Shown: positions 8,892 to 17,824, counted from the stretch's first letter. The stretch: DNA of 33,038 nt from Limnobacter sp. CACIAM 66H1 (GCF_001601825.1 NZ_LUJK01000038.1:1-33038), one strand, 5' to 3'. Numbers and translations are program-made. Notes: generated from the sequence alone by a model not told the origin.

Positions 8892-8924
8892 TTCGGGTTT
8901 CCACGATTGGCTGGGAAACCCGAA
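8892..8924 (+). terminator. Stem-loop after the alkylsulfatase gene, terminator-like
   Basis: TTCGGGTTTCC and its complement GGAAACCCGAA enclose a loop of about ten bases, 25 bases after the stop codon. There is no T-tract, so it may act as a processing or stability hairpin rather than an intrinsic terminator. Confidence 0.45.
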
Positions 8925-8973
8925 CAACCCTATAGTGTGTAGACGATCAATCGCACATATACTGGTAACGCAC

Positions 8974-9417
8974 ATGTCCACAGCCCAAGCCAAACACAGC
9001 ACACTTCAGCCCTTCCACCTTGCATTCCCGGTCACCGACATCGAAGTGGCCCGCAAGTTTTATGGCGAGGTGATTGGCTGTGAAGAAGGCCGCAGTGCAC
9101 CACACTGGGTGGACTTCAACTTTTATGGTCATCAACTTGTGGCGCATTTGGCACCCGAAGAAGTAGGCTGCAAAGCCAACAGCAGTGTGGACGGCCATGC
9201 CGTGCCTGCCAAGCATTTCGGCGTGATTTTAACCATGGATCAGTGGACCGAACTGGCCGACCGGCTGAAGGCTGCGGGCACCAAGTTCGTGATCGAACCC
9301 TATATTCGATTCAAAGGCCAAGTGGGCGAACAAGCCACCATGTTCTTCATGGACCCATGTGGCAATGCGCTTGAATTCAAGGCATTCGCCAACATGGATC
9401 AAATATTCGCCAAGTAA
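8974..9417 (+). CDS. VOC-family (glyoxalase/dioxygenase-like) protein
   Basis: Single-gene vicinal-oxygen-chelate protein of 147 residues with two beta-alpha-beta-beta-beta modules. Candidate metal ligands are His15 in FHLAFPV, the His in AKHFGVIL at the start of the second module, and the Glu in NALEFKAF near the C-terminus, the spacing used by metal-dependent VOC enzymes. LAFPVTDIEVARKFYGEVIG and MFFMDPCGNALEFKAF are typical of small uncharacterised extradiol-dioxygenase-like homologues. The ATG at 8974 has a weak ribosome site; an in-frame GTG at 8935 is possible but less likely, as family domains start just before PFHLAF. The reaction is unknown. Confidence 0.85.
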   Translation: MSTAQAKHSTLQPFHLAFPVTDIEVARKFYGEVIGCEEGRSAPHWVDFNFYGHQLVAHLAPEEVGCKANSSVDGHAVPAKHFGVILTMDQWTELADRLKAAGTKFVIEPYIRFKGQVGEQATMFFMDPCGNALEFKAFANMDQIFAK

Positions 9418-9418
9418 A

Positions 9419-9949
9419 TCAGCTTTTTGCGTTTTTCCAGACGGTGTAGGGCTCGTCATTCTTGGTGCGCACTACGCTGTCCACCTCATCCATGTACACG
9501 TCACGGTCTTTGGAGTTGAACGCTTCAGTCAGGCTGACCATGCCCAGTGAGAATCCTGTACCCACAGTGACGTAACCAAAAGCCCAATCCTGCACGATAC
9601 CTTTCTTGTCGACCAGGAAATACGTAGCCATGCGTTTCTTGCTGTCGAATCCGATTCCTTCGCGGGAATCATCAATGATTGCGTCATTGTCCATGCGGTC
9701 AGTGAAGTGCTTTTTTACCACCATGCCGTTGGCAAGTTTTTCTTCACCAATGAATTTTCCGTATCTGGAATCATATTGGATAGGCCCATAAGGTTGGCCG
9801 ACATGCTTGGCCAGCATTCGCGAAGCAATGCCATGACCCACGGCATCACCCATGCTGTTCAAGGCACCGCATCCCCCCACACTCAGGCTCACTGCCAAAA
9901 TTCCGGCCACCGCCAATGATGTACAAAACCCCCGAAGTATTGTCGCCAT
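9419..9949 (-). CDS. Uncharacterised lipoprotein
   Basis: Predicted 176-residue exported lipoprotein of unknown function. The start at 9949 is chosen over an ATG six codons upstream because GGGGAG lies eight bases before it. A hydrophobic signal segment leads into SLSVGGC, with the lipidated Cys at residue 27. The mature part carries RYGKFIGEEKLANGMVVKKH, a short SmpA-like or beta-strand-rich pattern, and a DKKGIVQDWAFGYV strand resembling the end of small outer-membrane-assembly lipoproteins; I do not assign it to a family. It ends one base from the VOC gene stop (convergent) and is divergent from the lipoprotein gene at 10122. Confidence 0.72.
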   Translation of the reverse strand: MATILRGFCTSLAVAGILAVSLSVGGCGALNSMGDAVGHGIASRMLAKHVGQPYGPIQYDSRYGKFIGEEKLANGMVVKKHFTDRMDNDAIIDDSREGIGFDSKKRMATYFLVDKKGIVQDWAFGYVTVGTGFSLGMVSLTEAFNSKDRDVYMDEVDSVVRTKNDEPYTVWKNAKS

Positions 9950-10059
9950 CGCTTGTTCTCCCCCCATGTCTTTGAACTTGTTGAAGCAATTTAAACCCTT
10001 CGCCTTACGGGATATATCCTATAAACAGAGTAGTCAATTTGATTACAACATTCAGCAGA

Positions 10060-10088
10060 TTGGCGTAGAGCAATAACATGCCTAGCAT
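10060..10088 (+). promoter_or_regulatory. Possible promoter of the 10122 lipoprotein gene
   Basis: TTGGCG (10060-10065) and TAGCAT (10083-10088) are exactly 17 bases apart. A perfect 10-bp inverted repeat (10085-10094 and 10103-10112) overlaps the -10 and presumed start point, immediately before the ribosome site GAGGGG. Confidence 0.4.
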
Positions 10089-10121
10089 GGTGTTCAATCA
10101 ACAACACCATGCGAGGGGACT

Positions 10122-10538
10122 ATGGGGATTCGTCAATTCGGTTTAATGGCTGCCGTTCTTTGCACAGGTTGCGCTTCGATTACTCAAGGCACCAGTCAAA
10201 CGCTTATTTTTAAAATGGAGCCCCAGCAAACCGTGTGTACCTTGAGCAGGGACGGCGAAGGCGAACTTGGAGTAGTGACCGGAAAAGAGAACAGCATCAC
10301 GGTGGGCAAAGACAAGGACGACATCATCGTGGCCTGCAAGGCGCCCGGCTATGAAGACAAAACAATTCGCCTGGTCAGCAGTGCGAGCACCGCCGGCGTG
10401 GCCGGTGGTGCATTTATTGATTTGGGCATCACCGACATGATCACTGGCGCCATGTGGCAATACCAAAACGAGATCCGCGTGGCTTTGAACAAGCCGGGCC
10501 AGGCGCCCGCCAACGCTGACTTCGCCAAACCTCTCTAA
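10122..10538 (+). CDS. Small uncharacterised lipoprotein
   Basis: A 138-residue predicted lipoprotein. The signal peptide is short, ending LCTGC with the lipidated Cys at residue 17, followed by ASITQGTSQ, a start seen in many small proteobacterial outer-membrane lipoproteins. The mature region contains TLSRDGEGELGVVTGKENSI, a PEGA-like beta-sandwich pattern, and a Gly/Ala-rich hydrophobic stretch STAGVAGGAFIDLGITDMITG that could insert in or lie against a membrane. GAGGGG five bases before the ATG fixes the start. The stop overlaps the convergent oxidoreductase stop by four bases. Function is unknown. Confidence 0.78.
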   Translation: MGIRQFGLMAAVLCTGCASITQGTSQTLIFKMEPQQTVCTLSRDGEGELGVVTGKENSITVGKDKDDIIVACKAPGYEDKTIRLVSSASTAGVAGGAFIDLGITDMITGAMWQYQNEIRVALNKPGQAPANADFAKPL

Positions 10539-11866
10539 AACGATTGCTCCATTTCACGGCGAAACTTCACCGCCGTGGAATTGGCATCAAAGGCCACATC
10601 ATTCCAGCTCACGGCTTGTCCGGCTTTCACGGGTTTGAGCAATTTCACACCATGTGCCAAGCCCAAAGGCAATCCACCCAAGGCCAGCGATTCCTGTGCA
10701 GGCATCAGCTTGCCGTACACGGTGTAACCACCCTCACCGTCCAGCAATTCACCCGCCTTTAAATCACGCTTGGCAGTGGCCACCACATCACCATGCCAGC
10801 AAATGGGAGCGCCAGTGGCTTCGCCGCGAATACCGATGGACGCCACCGAAATTCCCAATTCCAGACCAATCAAGTGAAAGGGTTTGTACATGCTGGAGTA
10901 CTGCCCACTTGGATCGGTGATCAAGCCGTATTCCTTGAAGCAGCGGGCCACGTATTCGCTGTCTGCAGAGAAGGTCACGTACACGCCCCAACGCAGGTCG
11001 CGAAACACCGGGCGTGTGTCACGCTCAACACTGGAGATGACCTCCACTTGCCCGCGTTGGTCCAGAATGCCGCCGTGTTCACGTGGCTTCAAGATTCGCG
11101 CCAAATCATCCACACCCACTGCCGGAAACTTCAGGCCACTGGGGGCTGCAAGGCCTGTGGCATTGGCCACGGCTGCCATTTCAATCGCGCTTTTGGTGCC
11201 ATCCAGAAAGCTGTTGAACATTTGCGCGTTCATGCCACCTTTGGCTGCGTCTTCCGCCGTTAAACCATAGTGGTTCCACACGGTGTCAGGCGTGCTTTCA
11301 TGATAAGTGGGCAGGTACTTGGTGCCTTTGCCCGCGGCCACGACAGAAAAACCAGCGGCCCGCGCCCAATCCACCATTTCAAAAATCAGTGCAGGCTGGT
11401 CGCCATAAGCCAGTGAGTAAACAATGCCAGCTTCATCGGCCTTGCGTTTCAGCAAGGGGCCTGCAAGTGCGTCGGCCTCCACATTGACCATCACAATGTG
11501 TTTTTTAAATTCACAACAGGCCAGCACATGGGCAATGCCCACCGCAGGGTTGCCCGTGGAGTCGATGATGATGTCGACAAAAGGCGATTCAATCAGCTTC
11601 ATGCCGTCGTCAATAATCGCGGTGTTGCCTTGTTTGGCGGCTTGCTCCAAGGAGTTGGCCGCATAGCTCTCTTCTTTCCAGCCCACATTTTGAAGTGCCT
11701 CTCTCGCCCGTGCCGGGGACAAGTCAGCAATGCCCACCATGTGAATGCCGGGCGTACGCGGTATTTGAGAAAGATACATGGAGCCAAACTTGCCCGCGCC
11801 GATCATGCCGACACGCAGGGGTTTGCCCTCAGCAGCACGCTGCTGAAGCTTGGAGAATAAATTCAT
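10535..11866 (-). CDS. NAD(P)-dependent oxidoreductase with probable SAF-like C-terminal domain
   Basis: Cytoplasmic 443-residue oxidoreductase of a homoserine-dehydrogenase-like type. The N-terminal Rossmann fold starts RVGMIGAGKFGSMYLSQI at about residue 18, with an acidic residue in GIADLSPARARE that would bind the cofactor ribose. The middle holds VVAAGKGTKYLPTYH and DGTKSAIEMAAVANATGL, as in proteins annotated as predicted homoserine dehydrogenases. The C-terminal part (from about residue 360: AKRDLKAGELLDGEGGYTVYG and later VKAGQAVSWNDV) resembles a SAF-type domain found in sugar-acid enzymes. The substrate is not known; a branched or modified sugar acid is a reasonable guess. It is not a classical Hom protein, as it lacks the ACT domain. 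Confidence 0.82.
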   Translation of the reverse strand: MNLFSKLQQRAAEGKPLRVGMIGAGKFGSMYLSQIPRTPGIHMVGIADLSPARAREALQNVGWKEESYAANSLEQAAKQGNTAIIDDGMKLIESPFVDIIIDSTGNPAVGIAHVLACCEFKKHIVMVNVEADALAGPLLKRKADEAGIVYSLAYGDQPALIFEMVDWARAAGFSVVAAGKGTKYLPTYHESTPDTVWNHYGLTAEDAAKGGMNAQMFNSFLDGTKSAIEMAAVANATGLAAPSGLKFPAVGVDDLARILKPREHGGILDQRGQVEVISSVERDTRPVFRDLRWGVYVTFSADSEYVARCFKEYGLITDPSGQYSSMYKPFHLIGLELGISVASIGIRGEATGAPICWHGDVVATAKRDLKAGELLDGEGGYTVYGKLMPAQESLALGGLPLGLAHGVKLLKPVKAGQAVSWNDVAFDANSTAVKFRREMEQSF

Positions 11867-11955
11867 GAAAGCCTTCTAGGTGGATGCAATATTTGCTCAC
11901 AGAATAACCCGTGCACACATGCGCGGAAAACCCGCAGTATCCCTAGGACAGGCAA

Positions 11956-12552
11956 TTACCTCTCGCGCTGAATTGCATCCCGCAGGGACTGCACACTGGG
12001 CACACCCGAGAAAAACTGTTCGCCTACCGCCAGCGACGGCACCGCCTGAATGCCAAGCTGTTTTGCATATTGCAAATCAGAATCGTGCTGCGCATTGGCT
12101 TGGGGCGAGCTGACGAACTCATCGAGTCCGACCGGATTCAATCCCAAGTTTGCAAGAATGTTTTTCAGTACCTGATCTTCACCAATGTTCAGGTTTTGCT
12201 GAAAAAACGCCTTCATCACAGCGGTCGTGTATTCGTTGCCCTTCCCCTGTTGCTTCGCATATTGCAGTCCCAAGAATGCTTTGCGTGTGTAGGGTTGAGG
12301 AGAAACGGTGGGCAGTTGAATGGGCACACCCAGGCGCTCGGCCATGGGGTACACCGACGCCTTCCACACCCGCGGCAGGTATTCATCCTCAGGCTTTAAG
12401 GTGGGTGTTGGGTAGGGTCGAAGCTCGAACGGCATCCACTCTACTTCGACATTCAAGCCTTCGATGGCCTTCTCGATAATTGACTCTCCGAGAAGGCAGA
12501 ACGGGCACACGAAATCGGTCCAGACCTGAATTTTGATGGGGGTGGTAGACAT
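11956..12552 (-). CDS. FrnE-like DsbA-family thioredoxin-fold oxidoreductase
   Basis: Cytoplasmic dithiol oxidoreductase or isomerase of the DsbA/FrnE group, 198 residues, with no signal peptide. The thioredoxin active site CPFC is at residues 16-19, after IQVWTDFV. A helical insertion covers about residues 45-150, and the cis-Pro loop is VPSLAVGEQ near the end (GIQAVPSLAVG). The C-terminus FSGVPSVQSLRDAI is typical of FrnE proteins. AGGAG six bases before the ATG confirms the start. FrnE homologues are linked to thiol redox balance and stress; the target is unknown. It is transcribed in the same direction as the upstream tRNA-Ser, but a strong terminator separates them. Confidence 0.9.
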   Translation of the reverse strand: MSTTPIKIQVWTDFVCPFCLLGESIIEKAIEGLNVEVEWMPFELRPYPTPTLKPEDEYLPRVWKASVYPMAERLGVPIQLPTVSPQPYTRKAFLGLQYAKQQGKGNEYTTAVMKAFFQQNLNIGEDQVLKNILANLGLNPVGLDEFVSSPQANAQHDSDLQYAKQLGIQAVPSLAVGEQFFSGVPSVQSLRDAIQRER

Positions 12553-12663
12553 GGGGGTACTCCTGGTTTGAATGCTGCTAACTGTCGACGTTAGTTCGCG
12601 ATTTTAACCCGTCCCTGCCGCGAGCCTCACTCACGTTCGTCTCTTGCACGGTCGATTCTCCCG

Positions 12664-12687
12664 GCTTTTCGCTCACAGGCGAAAAGC
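12664..12687. repeat. Hairpin, 9-bp stem
   Basis: GCTTTTCGC and GCGAAAAGC are perfectly complementary around a TCACAG loop. Followed immediately by TTCGAATCCCCC, which resembles the T-arm of a tRNA. It lies between the FrnE gene and tRNA-Ser in the 230-base gap, which otherwise holds only a second hairpin and the terminator. Confidence 0.6.
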
Positions 12688-12701
12688 TTCGAATCCCCCA
12701 C

Positions 12702-12723
12702 GCAAAGTCCGCAGGGACTTTGC
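12702..12723. repeat. Hairpin, 9-bp stem
   Basis: GCAAAGTCC and GGACTTTGC pair perfectly around a GCAG tetraloop, 14 bases after the hairpin at 12664-12687. Confidence 0.6.
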
Positions 12724-12744
12724 TTCTCTGCCGCCCGGAAATGA

Positions 12745-12775
12745 AAAAAGCCCTGAACTCGGTTCAGGGCTTTTT
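12745..12775 (-). terminator. Intrinsic terminator downstream of tRNA-Ser
   Basis: A 9-bp GC-rich stem (12750-12758 and 12762-12770) around a three-base loop, extended by five A:T pairs on both sides, so it can end transcription in either direction. On the minus strand it lies about 10 bases after the tRNA 3' end. Confidence 0.85.
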
Positions 12776-12783
12776 GTAATTTC

Positions 12784-12874
12784 TGGCGGAGAGAGGGGGA
12801 TTCGAACCCCCGATAGGCTATTAACCTATACACGCTTTCCAGGCGTGCGACTTAAACCACTCATCCATCTCTCC
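12784..12874 (-). tRNA. tRNA-Ser (anticodon GGA)
   Basis: Ninety-one bases including an encoded CCA. The acceptor stem pairs GGAGAGA (12874-12868) with its complement at 12788-12794. The anticodon stem CACGC/GCGTG encloses a loop reading CTGGAAA, giving the anticodon GGA for UCC/UCU serine codons. A long variable arm (TATAGGTTAATAGCCTAT) and a T-arm with TTCGAAT follow, as expected for a class II tRNA. A spurious plus-strand reading frame crosses it and is not a gene. Confidence 0.97.
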
Positions 12875-12888
12875 GCGGTAAGCGCGAG

Positions 12889-12894
12889 AGTATA
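12889..12894 (-). promoter_or_regulatory. Extended -10 promoter element of tRNA-Ser
   Basis: On the minus strand TGCTATACT gives an extended -10 (TATACT at 12894-12889), about 14 bases before the tRNA 5' end. The following CTCGCGC is a GC-rich discriminator like those of growth-rate-controlled stable RNA promoters. No good -35 box is visible. Confidence 0.55.
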
Positions 12895-12934
12895 GCAAAG
12901 AATCGCCTTGGGTATCCAGTGCATTCGCTCAGCA

Positions 12935-14989
12935 TCACAGTTTTCCTTCCGATTCGGGCAGTCGCAACACACGCATTACGGCGGGTGCTTCGTCTTTGCG
13001 CCCACCTAACAGGGAGGCAACCACCATGGCCAGGGCGCTTAAAGGAATAGTAAACACACCACTGGCCACGCCGCTCAAACCCCCAATTTGCACGGCATCC
13101 AGATTAAACAAAGCCATGAACGATGAATTGGTCAGCGCAAGGCAAAGGCTTGAACTGAGAAACCCGGTGCCCATGGCCCACAAGGCCCCACGGCGTGTGG
13201 CACCGCTCCAGAAAATACCGGCCACTAGTGGCACAAACAGGCTTGAGGCTGCCAAAGCAAATGCAGAGCCCACCAAGACCACAATATTGCCTGGCTGCAA
13301 ACTGGTGATCCAGGCAGCCATCAACGCTGCGCTCAATAGCGCAATTTTCGACATGGTCACCCTGCGCTGTGCAGTGGCCTCGGGGTCAAGCACCCGGTAA
13401 TACAGGTCGTGCGACAGACTGCCTGCAATTGCAAGCAGTAGTCCATCGGCAGTCGACAATGCGGCAGCAAGGCCACCGGCAGCAATCAAACCTGAAAGAA
13501 AAAACGGCATGCCCGCAATTTCTGGCGTAATCAACACCAAAATGTCGGGGCTCAAGCCAATTTCGGCAAACTGCACCACACCATCCTGATTCACGTCCTG
13601 CAAGGTGGCCAGGCCTGGTGTTACCCTGGACCACGCAGCGATCCAGTTTGGAATCTCGTTATAACTCAATCCGACCAGGTTTTCGTACACCACCACCTTG
13701 GCAATCACACTCAACCAGGGTGATGCGAGATAAATGACCAGAATGCAACCCAAGGCAAACACCACCGACCACCGGGTTTGTGAGGCATTCGGTGTAGTGT
13801 AAAACCGCATGATGATGTGGGGCAAAGCCACAGTGCCACACATCAGCGTGAACGCCACCGCCAGAAAGCTCAGCAAGGCACCAGTGTTCGACAAGCCTGA
13901 GTCGTCTTTGATCGACCCAAAATGCGGCACACTGGCTCTCACCTTGTCCAGATAACGCTGCTTTTCCTGACTCCATTTGCGTTTGGCATCTTGGGGGTCT
14001 TTGGGGTAACTGGTCAGCACCCGCTCCGCTGCTTTGATTTCCTGAAATGTTGAGCCATCGTAGCGGGCCAACTCGAGATTTTTACGGCGTGCCTCATACC
14101 CTTCCGCCCAAGATGAAGGCAGGGTATCAATCAACAACTGGTAACGATCCGCTTCCCGCAGGTACGCACTGCGCACTTCGGCTTCCGCAGGGTCGGCAAA
14201 AAATTTGCGCTCCTGCGCCCGCACATACTCGGGAAAACTAGTGGGGCCACCATCCACAAAACGCTCAGTGTCGCCTTTGCCGGTAAACCCGATCAAGGCC
14301 ACTACGCTGACCATCATGGCCACAATCATGACAATGTACTGCGCAACCGCAGTCCAGGTCACAGCCCGCATACCGCCCAGAAATGAGCACACCAAAATGC
14401 CAGCAAGCCCAAAGAACACACCGATTCCGAACTCGACACCGGCAAAACGCGAGGTAATCAAACCCACCGCGTAAATTTGTGCAATCACATAAACAAAGGA
14501 AATGCTCACAGTGACCAACACACAGATCAATCGCACCGCCCTGCCCTTGTCAGGCCCGGCATAGCGGGTAGCCAAAAAATCGCCCACGGAGAAAAAAGCG
14601 AATTTGCGCAGGTAGGGCGCAATCAGCAAGGCGATCAGCACAAAACCGCCAGTCCAACCCACCAGCAAGGCCAAGGCTTCAAAACCACTGTAGAACAAGG
14701 TGCCCGCCACGCCCAGAAAGGAGGCTGCGCTCATCCAGTCGGCCGCTGTGGCCATGCCGTTGTAGACCGAAGGTACAGTGCGTGAAGCCACAAAATATTC
14801 ATGCATGTCCGAAGTGCGGCTGAGCAAACCGATCACTGCATAAGCACCCAGCGTGACGAAAATGAAGAAGTAACCGATCCACTGCCGGCCTATGCCGTAG
14901 TCCTCCATAATGGCTGCGCCGGCGATGCACACCAAAAAGCCAAAAGTAAGCACTGAAAAAAACCGGGTCAGGCTGAGCGTGAAACTCAT
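12935..14989 (-). CDS. Sodium:solute symporter, ActP/VC_2705-like
   Basis: Inner-membrane Na+/solute symporter of the SSS (LeuT-fold) family, 684 residues, probably importing acetate or another short-chain carboxylate. After one N-terminal helix, DMHEYFVASRTVPSVYNGMA and ADWMSAASFLG mark the conserved core helices, with about 13 membrane segments in all. A hydrophilic insertion of about 110 residues (roughly 245-355, rich in E, R and K) interrupts the membrane part, as in the VC_2705 subgroup. GGAG seven bases before the ATG supports the start. It lies downstream of acs on the same strand, separated by a terminator, which supports a role in acetate use. No small DUF4212-type partner gene is seen beside it. 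Confidence 0.9.
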   Translation of the reverse strand: MSFTLSLTRFFSVLTFGFLVCIAGAAIMEDYGIGRQWIGYFFIFVTLGAYAVIGLLSRTSDMHEYFVASRTVPSVYNGMATAADWMSAASFLGVAGTLFYSGFEALALLVGWTGGFVLIALLIAPYLRKFAFFSVGDFLATRYAGPDKGRAVRLICVLVTVSISFVYVIAQIYAVGLITSRFAGVEFGIGVFFGLAGILVCSFLGGMRAVTWTAVAQYIVMIVAMMVSVVALIGFTGKGDTERFVDGGPTSFPEYVRAQERKFFADPAEAEVRSAYLREADRYQLLIDTLPSSWAEGYEARRKNLELARYDGSTFQEIKAAERVLTSYPKDPQDAKRKWSQEKQRYLDKVRASVPHFGSIKDDSGLSNTGALLSFLAVAFTLMCGTVALPHIIMRFYTTPNASQTRWSVVFALGCILVIYLASPWLSVIAKVVVYENLVGLSYNEIPNWIAAWSRVTPGLATLQDVNQDGVVQFAEIGLSPDILVLITPEIAGMPFFLSGLIAAGGLAAALSTADGLLLAIAGSLSHDLYYRVLDPEATAQRRVTMSKIALLSAALMAAWITSLQPGNIVVLVGSAFALAASSLFVPLVAGIFWSGATRRGALWAMGTGFLSSSLCLALTNSSFMALFNLDAVQIGGLSGVASGVFTIPLSALAMVVASLLGGRKDEAPAVMRVLRLPESEGKL

Positions 14990-15023
14990 GAAGGATCTCC
15001 CGGTGACTTGATTCTTTCAAACG

Positions 15024-15056
15024 AAAAAAACCAGTCCACCGAGGTGGAACTGGTTT
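15024..15056 (-). terminator. Intrinsic terminator after acs
   Basis: On the minus strand, AAAACCAGTTCCACC pairs with GGTGGACTGGTTTT with one bulged base, followed by a run of seven T residues. It lies about 46 bases after the acs stop. Confidence 0.8.
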
Positions 15057-15101
15057 TCAGGATTGCCAACACTTCCCGGTTCAAGGAAGGGGCCGCTTCA
15101 A

Positions 15102-17084
15102 TTAGAGCGGCTTGCCCAATTGGTCCAGAATGGCCGGGTTCTCCAGGGTGGAGGTGTCTTGCGTGATCTGCTCACCTTTGGCCAGGCTGCGCAACAAACG
15201 GCGCATGATTTTGCCTGACCGTGTTTTGGGCAGGTTGTCGCCAAAACGAATTTCTTTGGGCTTGGCGATCGGGCCGATGTCTTTGCCCACCCAGTTGCGC
15301 AAGTCCATGGCAAGTTTCTGCCCGGCTTCACCGGTGGGGCGATCGCCTTTCAACACCACAAAGGCCACAATCGCCTCGCCGGTCAAATCGTCAGGACGCC
15401 CCACCACCGCGGCTTCGGCCACCAATTCGTTGGCCACCAGTGAGCTTTCAATTTCCATGGTGCCCATGCGGTGTCCCGACACGTTCAACACATCGTCAAT
15501 TCGACCCATGATGGTGAAATTGCCATTGTCCTTGTCGCGTACGGCGCCGTCACCGGCCAAGTACAACTTGCCACCCAGTTCCTCAGGGAAATAACTCTTC
15601 TTGAAACGATCCGGGTCACCCCAGATAGTACGGATCATTGAAGGCCATGGGCGCTTCACCACCAAAATACCACCTTGGCCGTTGGGCAAATCGCCACCCA
15701 CCTCGTCCACCACCGCCGCCATAATGCCGGGCAATGGCAATGTGCATGAACCAGGCACCAAGGGTGTGGCACCAGGCAATGGCGTGATCATGTGGCCACC
15801 GGTTTCGGTTTGCCAGAAGGTATCGACGATTGGGCATTTTTCACCACCCACATTCTTGTAATACCACATCCAGGCTTCAGGGTTGATCGGCTCGCCGACT
15901 GAGCCCATCAAGCGAAGGCTGGAAAGGTCGTAGCTCTTTGGGTGCACTTTCTCATCAGCCTCGGAGGCTTTGATCAATGAACGGATCGCTGTGGGTGCGG
16001 TGTAAAAAATGGTAGCGCTGTGGCGCTGAATCATTTCCCAGAAACGACCGGCATTCGGGTAGGTGGGCACACCCTCAAACACGATTTGAGTAGCACCTAC
16101 TGCCAAGGGGCCATAGGTAATGTAAGTGTGACCGGTAATCCAGCCAATGTCGGCCGTACACCAAAACACATCGTTGGGCTTGATGTCGAAAGTCCACTTC
16201 ATGGTGAGCATGGCCCACAGCAAATAACCAGCAGAACTGTGCTGCACACCCTTGGGTTTACCCGTTGAGCCCGAAGTGTAGAGAATAAACAGCGGGTGCT
16301 CGGAATCCACCATTTCAGGCGCGCAGACATCGCTTTGCTTGTCAGCGAGTTCATGCAAATACACATCGCGGCCGGCCTGCATGCCTACGTCTGCACCGGT
16401 GCGCTTGTACACAATGACATTCTTCACAGCGTCGCAGCCACCCATGCTCAGCGCTTCATCCACAATCGCTTTCAGGGGCAACTGCTTACCACCGCGCACT
16501 TGCTGGTCGGCGGTAAATACCGCGACTGCACCTGTGTCAACGATACGGTCCTGCAAGGCCTTGGCAGAGAAACCACCAAACACCACGGAGTGGGTTGCAC
16601 CGATACGCGCGCACGCTTGCATGGCCGCAACACCCTCCACGCTCATGGGCATGTAAATCACCACACGATCGCCTTTCTTCACGCCCAGGCTTTTCAGGCC
16701 GTTGGCAATGCGGCTTACCTTGGCCAGCAATTCCTTGTAAGTCACCTTGGTCACTTCGCCGCCATCGGCTTCGAAAATCAGAGCAACTTTGTCGCCCAAG
16801 CCGGCATCCACGTTCTTGTCCAGGCAATTTGCAGAGACATTCAATTCACCGCCGGTGAACCACTTATAAAACGGTGGATTGGATTCATCCAATACCTGGT
16901 TGTAGGCTTTTGCGAACTGCAGGTTTTCTTTGGCCAGGCGGGCCCAAAAACCTTCAAAATCTGTCTCAGCTTCTTTGCACAAGGCTTTGTAAGCGTCCAT
17001 ACCGCCAATTGCGGCACTGCGTTGCCAGTCGGCACTGGGCTGAAACACGCGTGTTTCATGTGACACTGATTCGATCGATGACAT
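15102..17084 (-). CDS. acs: Acetyl-CoA synthetase
   Basis: AMP-forming acetate:CoA ligase converting acetate, ATP and CoA to acetyl-CoA, AMP and pyrophosphate in the cytoplasm. The 660-residue protein matches the usual length. The AMP-binding P-loop is [11 protein letters not shown], the adenylation motif YWQTETGG-like stretch reads [10 protein letters not shown], and the hinge region contains [16 protein letters not shown]. The acetylatable catalytic Lys is in [12 protein letters not shown] near the C-terminus. The start is set at the ATG at 17084 because GGAGG lies five bases before it; a longer frame from a TTG would put the ribosome site inside the gene. A neighbouring symporter and PrpE place it in short-chain acid metabolism. 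Confidence 0.97.
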   Translation of the reverse strand: MSSIESVSHETRVFQPSADWQRSAAIGGMDAYKALCKEAETDFEGFWARLAKENLQFAKAYNQVLDESNPPFYKWFTGGELNVSANCLDKNVDAGLGDKVALIFEADGGEVTKVTYKELLAKVSRIANGLKSLGVKKGDRVVIYMPMSVEGVAAMQACARIGATHSVVFGGFSAKALQDRIVDTGAVAVFTADQQVRGGKQLPLKAIVDEALSMGGCDAVKNVIVYKRTGADVGMQAGRDVYLHELADKQSDVCAPEMVDSEHPLFILYTSGSTGKPKGVQHSSAGYLLWAMLTMKWTFDIKPNDVFWCTADIGWITGHTYITYGPLAVGATQIVFEGVPTYPNAGRFWEMIQRHSATIFYTAPTAIRSLIKASEADEKVHPKSYDLSSLRLMGSVGEPINPEAWMWYYKNVGGEKCPIVDTFWQTETGGHMITPLPGATPLVPGSCTLPLPGIMAAVVDEVGGDLPNGQGGILVVKRPWPSMIRTIWGDPDRFKKSYFPEELGGKLYLAGDGAVRDKDNGNFTIMGRIDDVLNVSGHRMGTMEIESSLVANELVAEAAVVGRPDDLTGEAIVAFVVLKGDRPTGEAGQKLAMDLRNWVGKDIGPIAKPKEIRFGDNLPKTRSGKIMRRLLRSLAKGEQITQDTSTLENPAILDQLGKPL

Positions 17085-17287
17085 CCTGTCCTCCAAGGGT
17101 TACTTAGTTTTCTATTAATTTAGTTTGCATAAACAATAGGCAAAAGCTCTTACTCTCACCTTACACCATGGCGCACCACAGCAATTCGCGTTCCAGCTGA
17201 CCAGAAGCAGCACCGGTGTAGCTTGGTTCTGCTATAGTTTCCGCCATTACCCCATTAACCATTGCTGCACTGCACACTTGTCACAAA

Positions 17288-17824
17288 ATGGAACAACACA
17301 ACAAACAACCCATTCCACTGCTGGCCCGAATCATCTTCTCCAGTCGCTGGCTGCAACTGCCTCTTTATCTCGGTTTGATCGTCGCCCAAATTGTTTATGT
17401 GTATCACTTTTTAATCGAACTTTGGCATTTGATCGGCGGTACTGCCAGCCATCAACTCGACGAAACCGGCATCATGCTCATCGTCCTGGCACTCATCGAT
17501 GTGGTCATGATATCGAACCTGCTCATCATGGTCACAGTAGGCGGCTATGAAACCTTTGTCAGCCGCATGCGACTGGAAACGCATCCGGATCAACCGGAGT
17601 GGCTGGATCACGTTAACGCCTCAGTACTGAAAGTAAAACTGGCCATGGCCATCATCGGTATTTCCTCCATTCACCTGCTAAAAACCTTCATCAACGCCGA
17701 GCAGTACGACACCAAAACAATCGTGGCCCAGTCTTCCATCCACGTGATTTTCCTGTTGTCTGCAGTTGCAATTGCCTGGTGTGACCGACTCATCTCGCAA
17801 CCTGCCCACGGTAAAGCACATTAA
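17288..17824 (+). CDS. UPF0114 (YqhA-like) membrane protein
   Basis: Inner-membrane protein of 178 residues in the uncharacterised UPF0114/YqhA family. Three or four hydrophobic segments are visible: about residues 20-45, 62-90, 118-136 and 148-165. Family-typical segments include FSSRWLQLPLYLGL, ALIDVVMISNLLIMVTVGGYE and ISSIHLLKTF. It opens 203 bases from the divergent acs start and ends 39 bases before the fumarase gene, so it may be cotranscribed with fumarase. Its job is not known in any organism I can name with confidence; I only assign the family. Confidence 0.88.
   Translation: MEQHNKQPIPLLARIIFSSRWLQLPLYLGLIVAQIVYVYHFLIELWHLIGGTASHQLDETGIMLIVLALIDVVMISNLLIMVTVGGYETFVSRMRLETHPDQPEWLDHVNASVLKVKLAMAIIGISSIHLLKTFINAEQYDTKTIVAQSSIHVIFLLSAVAIAWCDRLISQPAHGKAH

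Noticed and set aside
12644-12895. Open reading frame on the plus strand through the tRNA-Ser gene
   Set aside because: It translates the complement of the tRNA (GGERGIRTPDRLL-type text), a well-known artefact of tRNA-Ser genes.
16296-17063. Plus-strand open frame of 255 codons inside acs
   Set aside because: It overlaps the confidently identified acs gene on the other strand and resembles no family.
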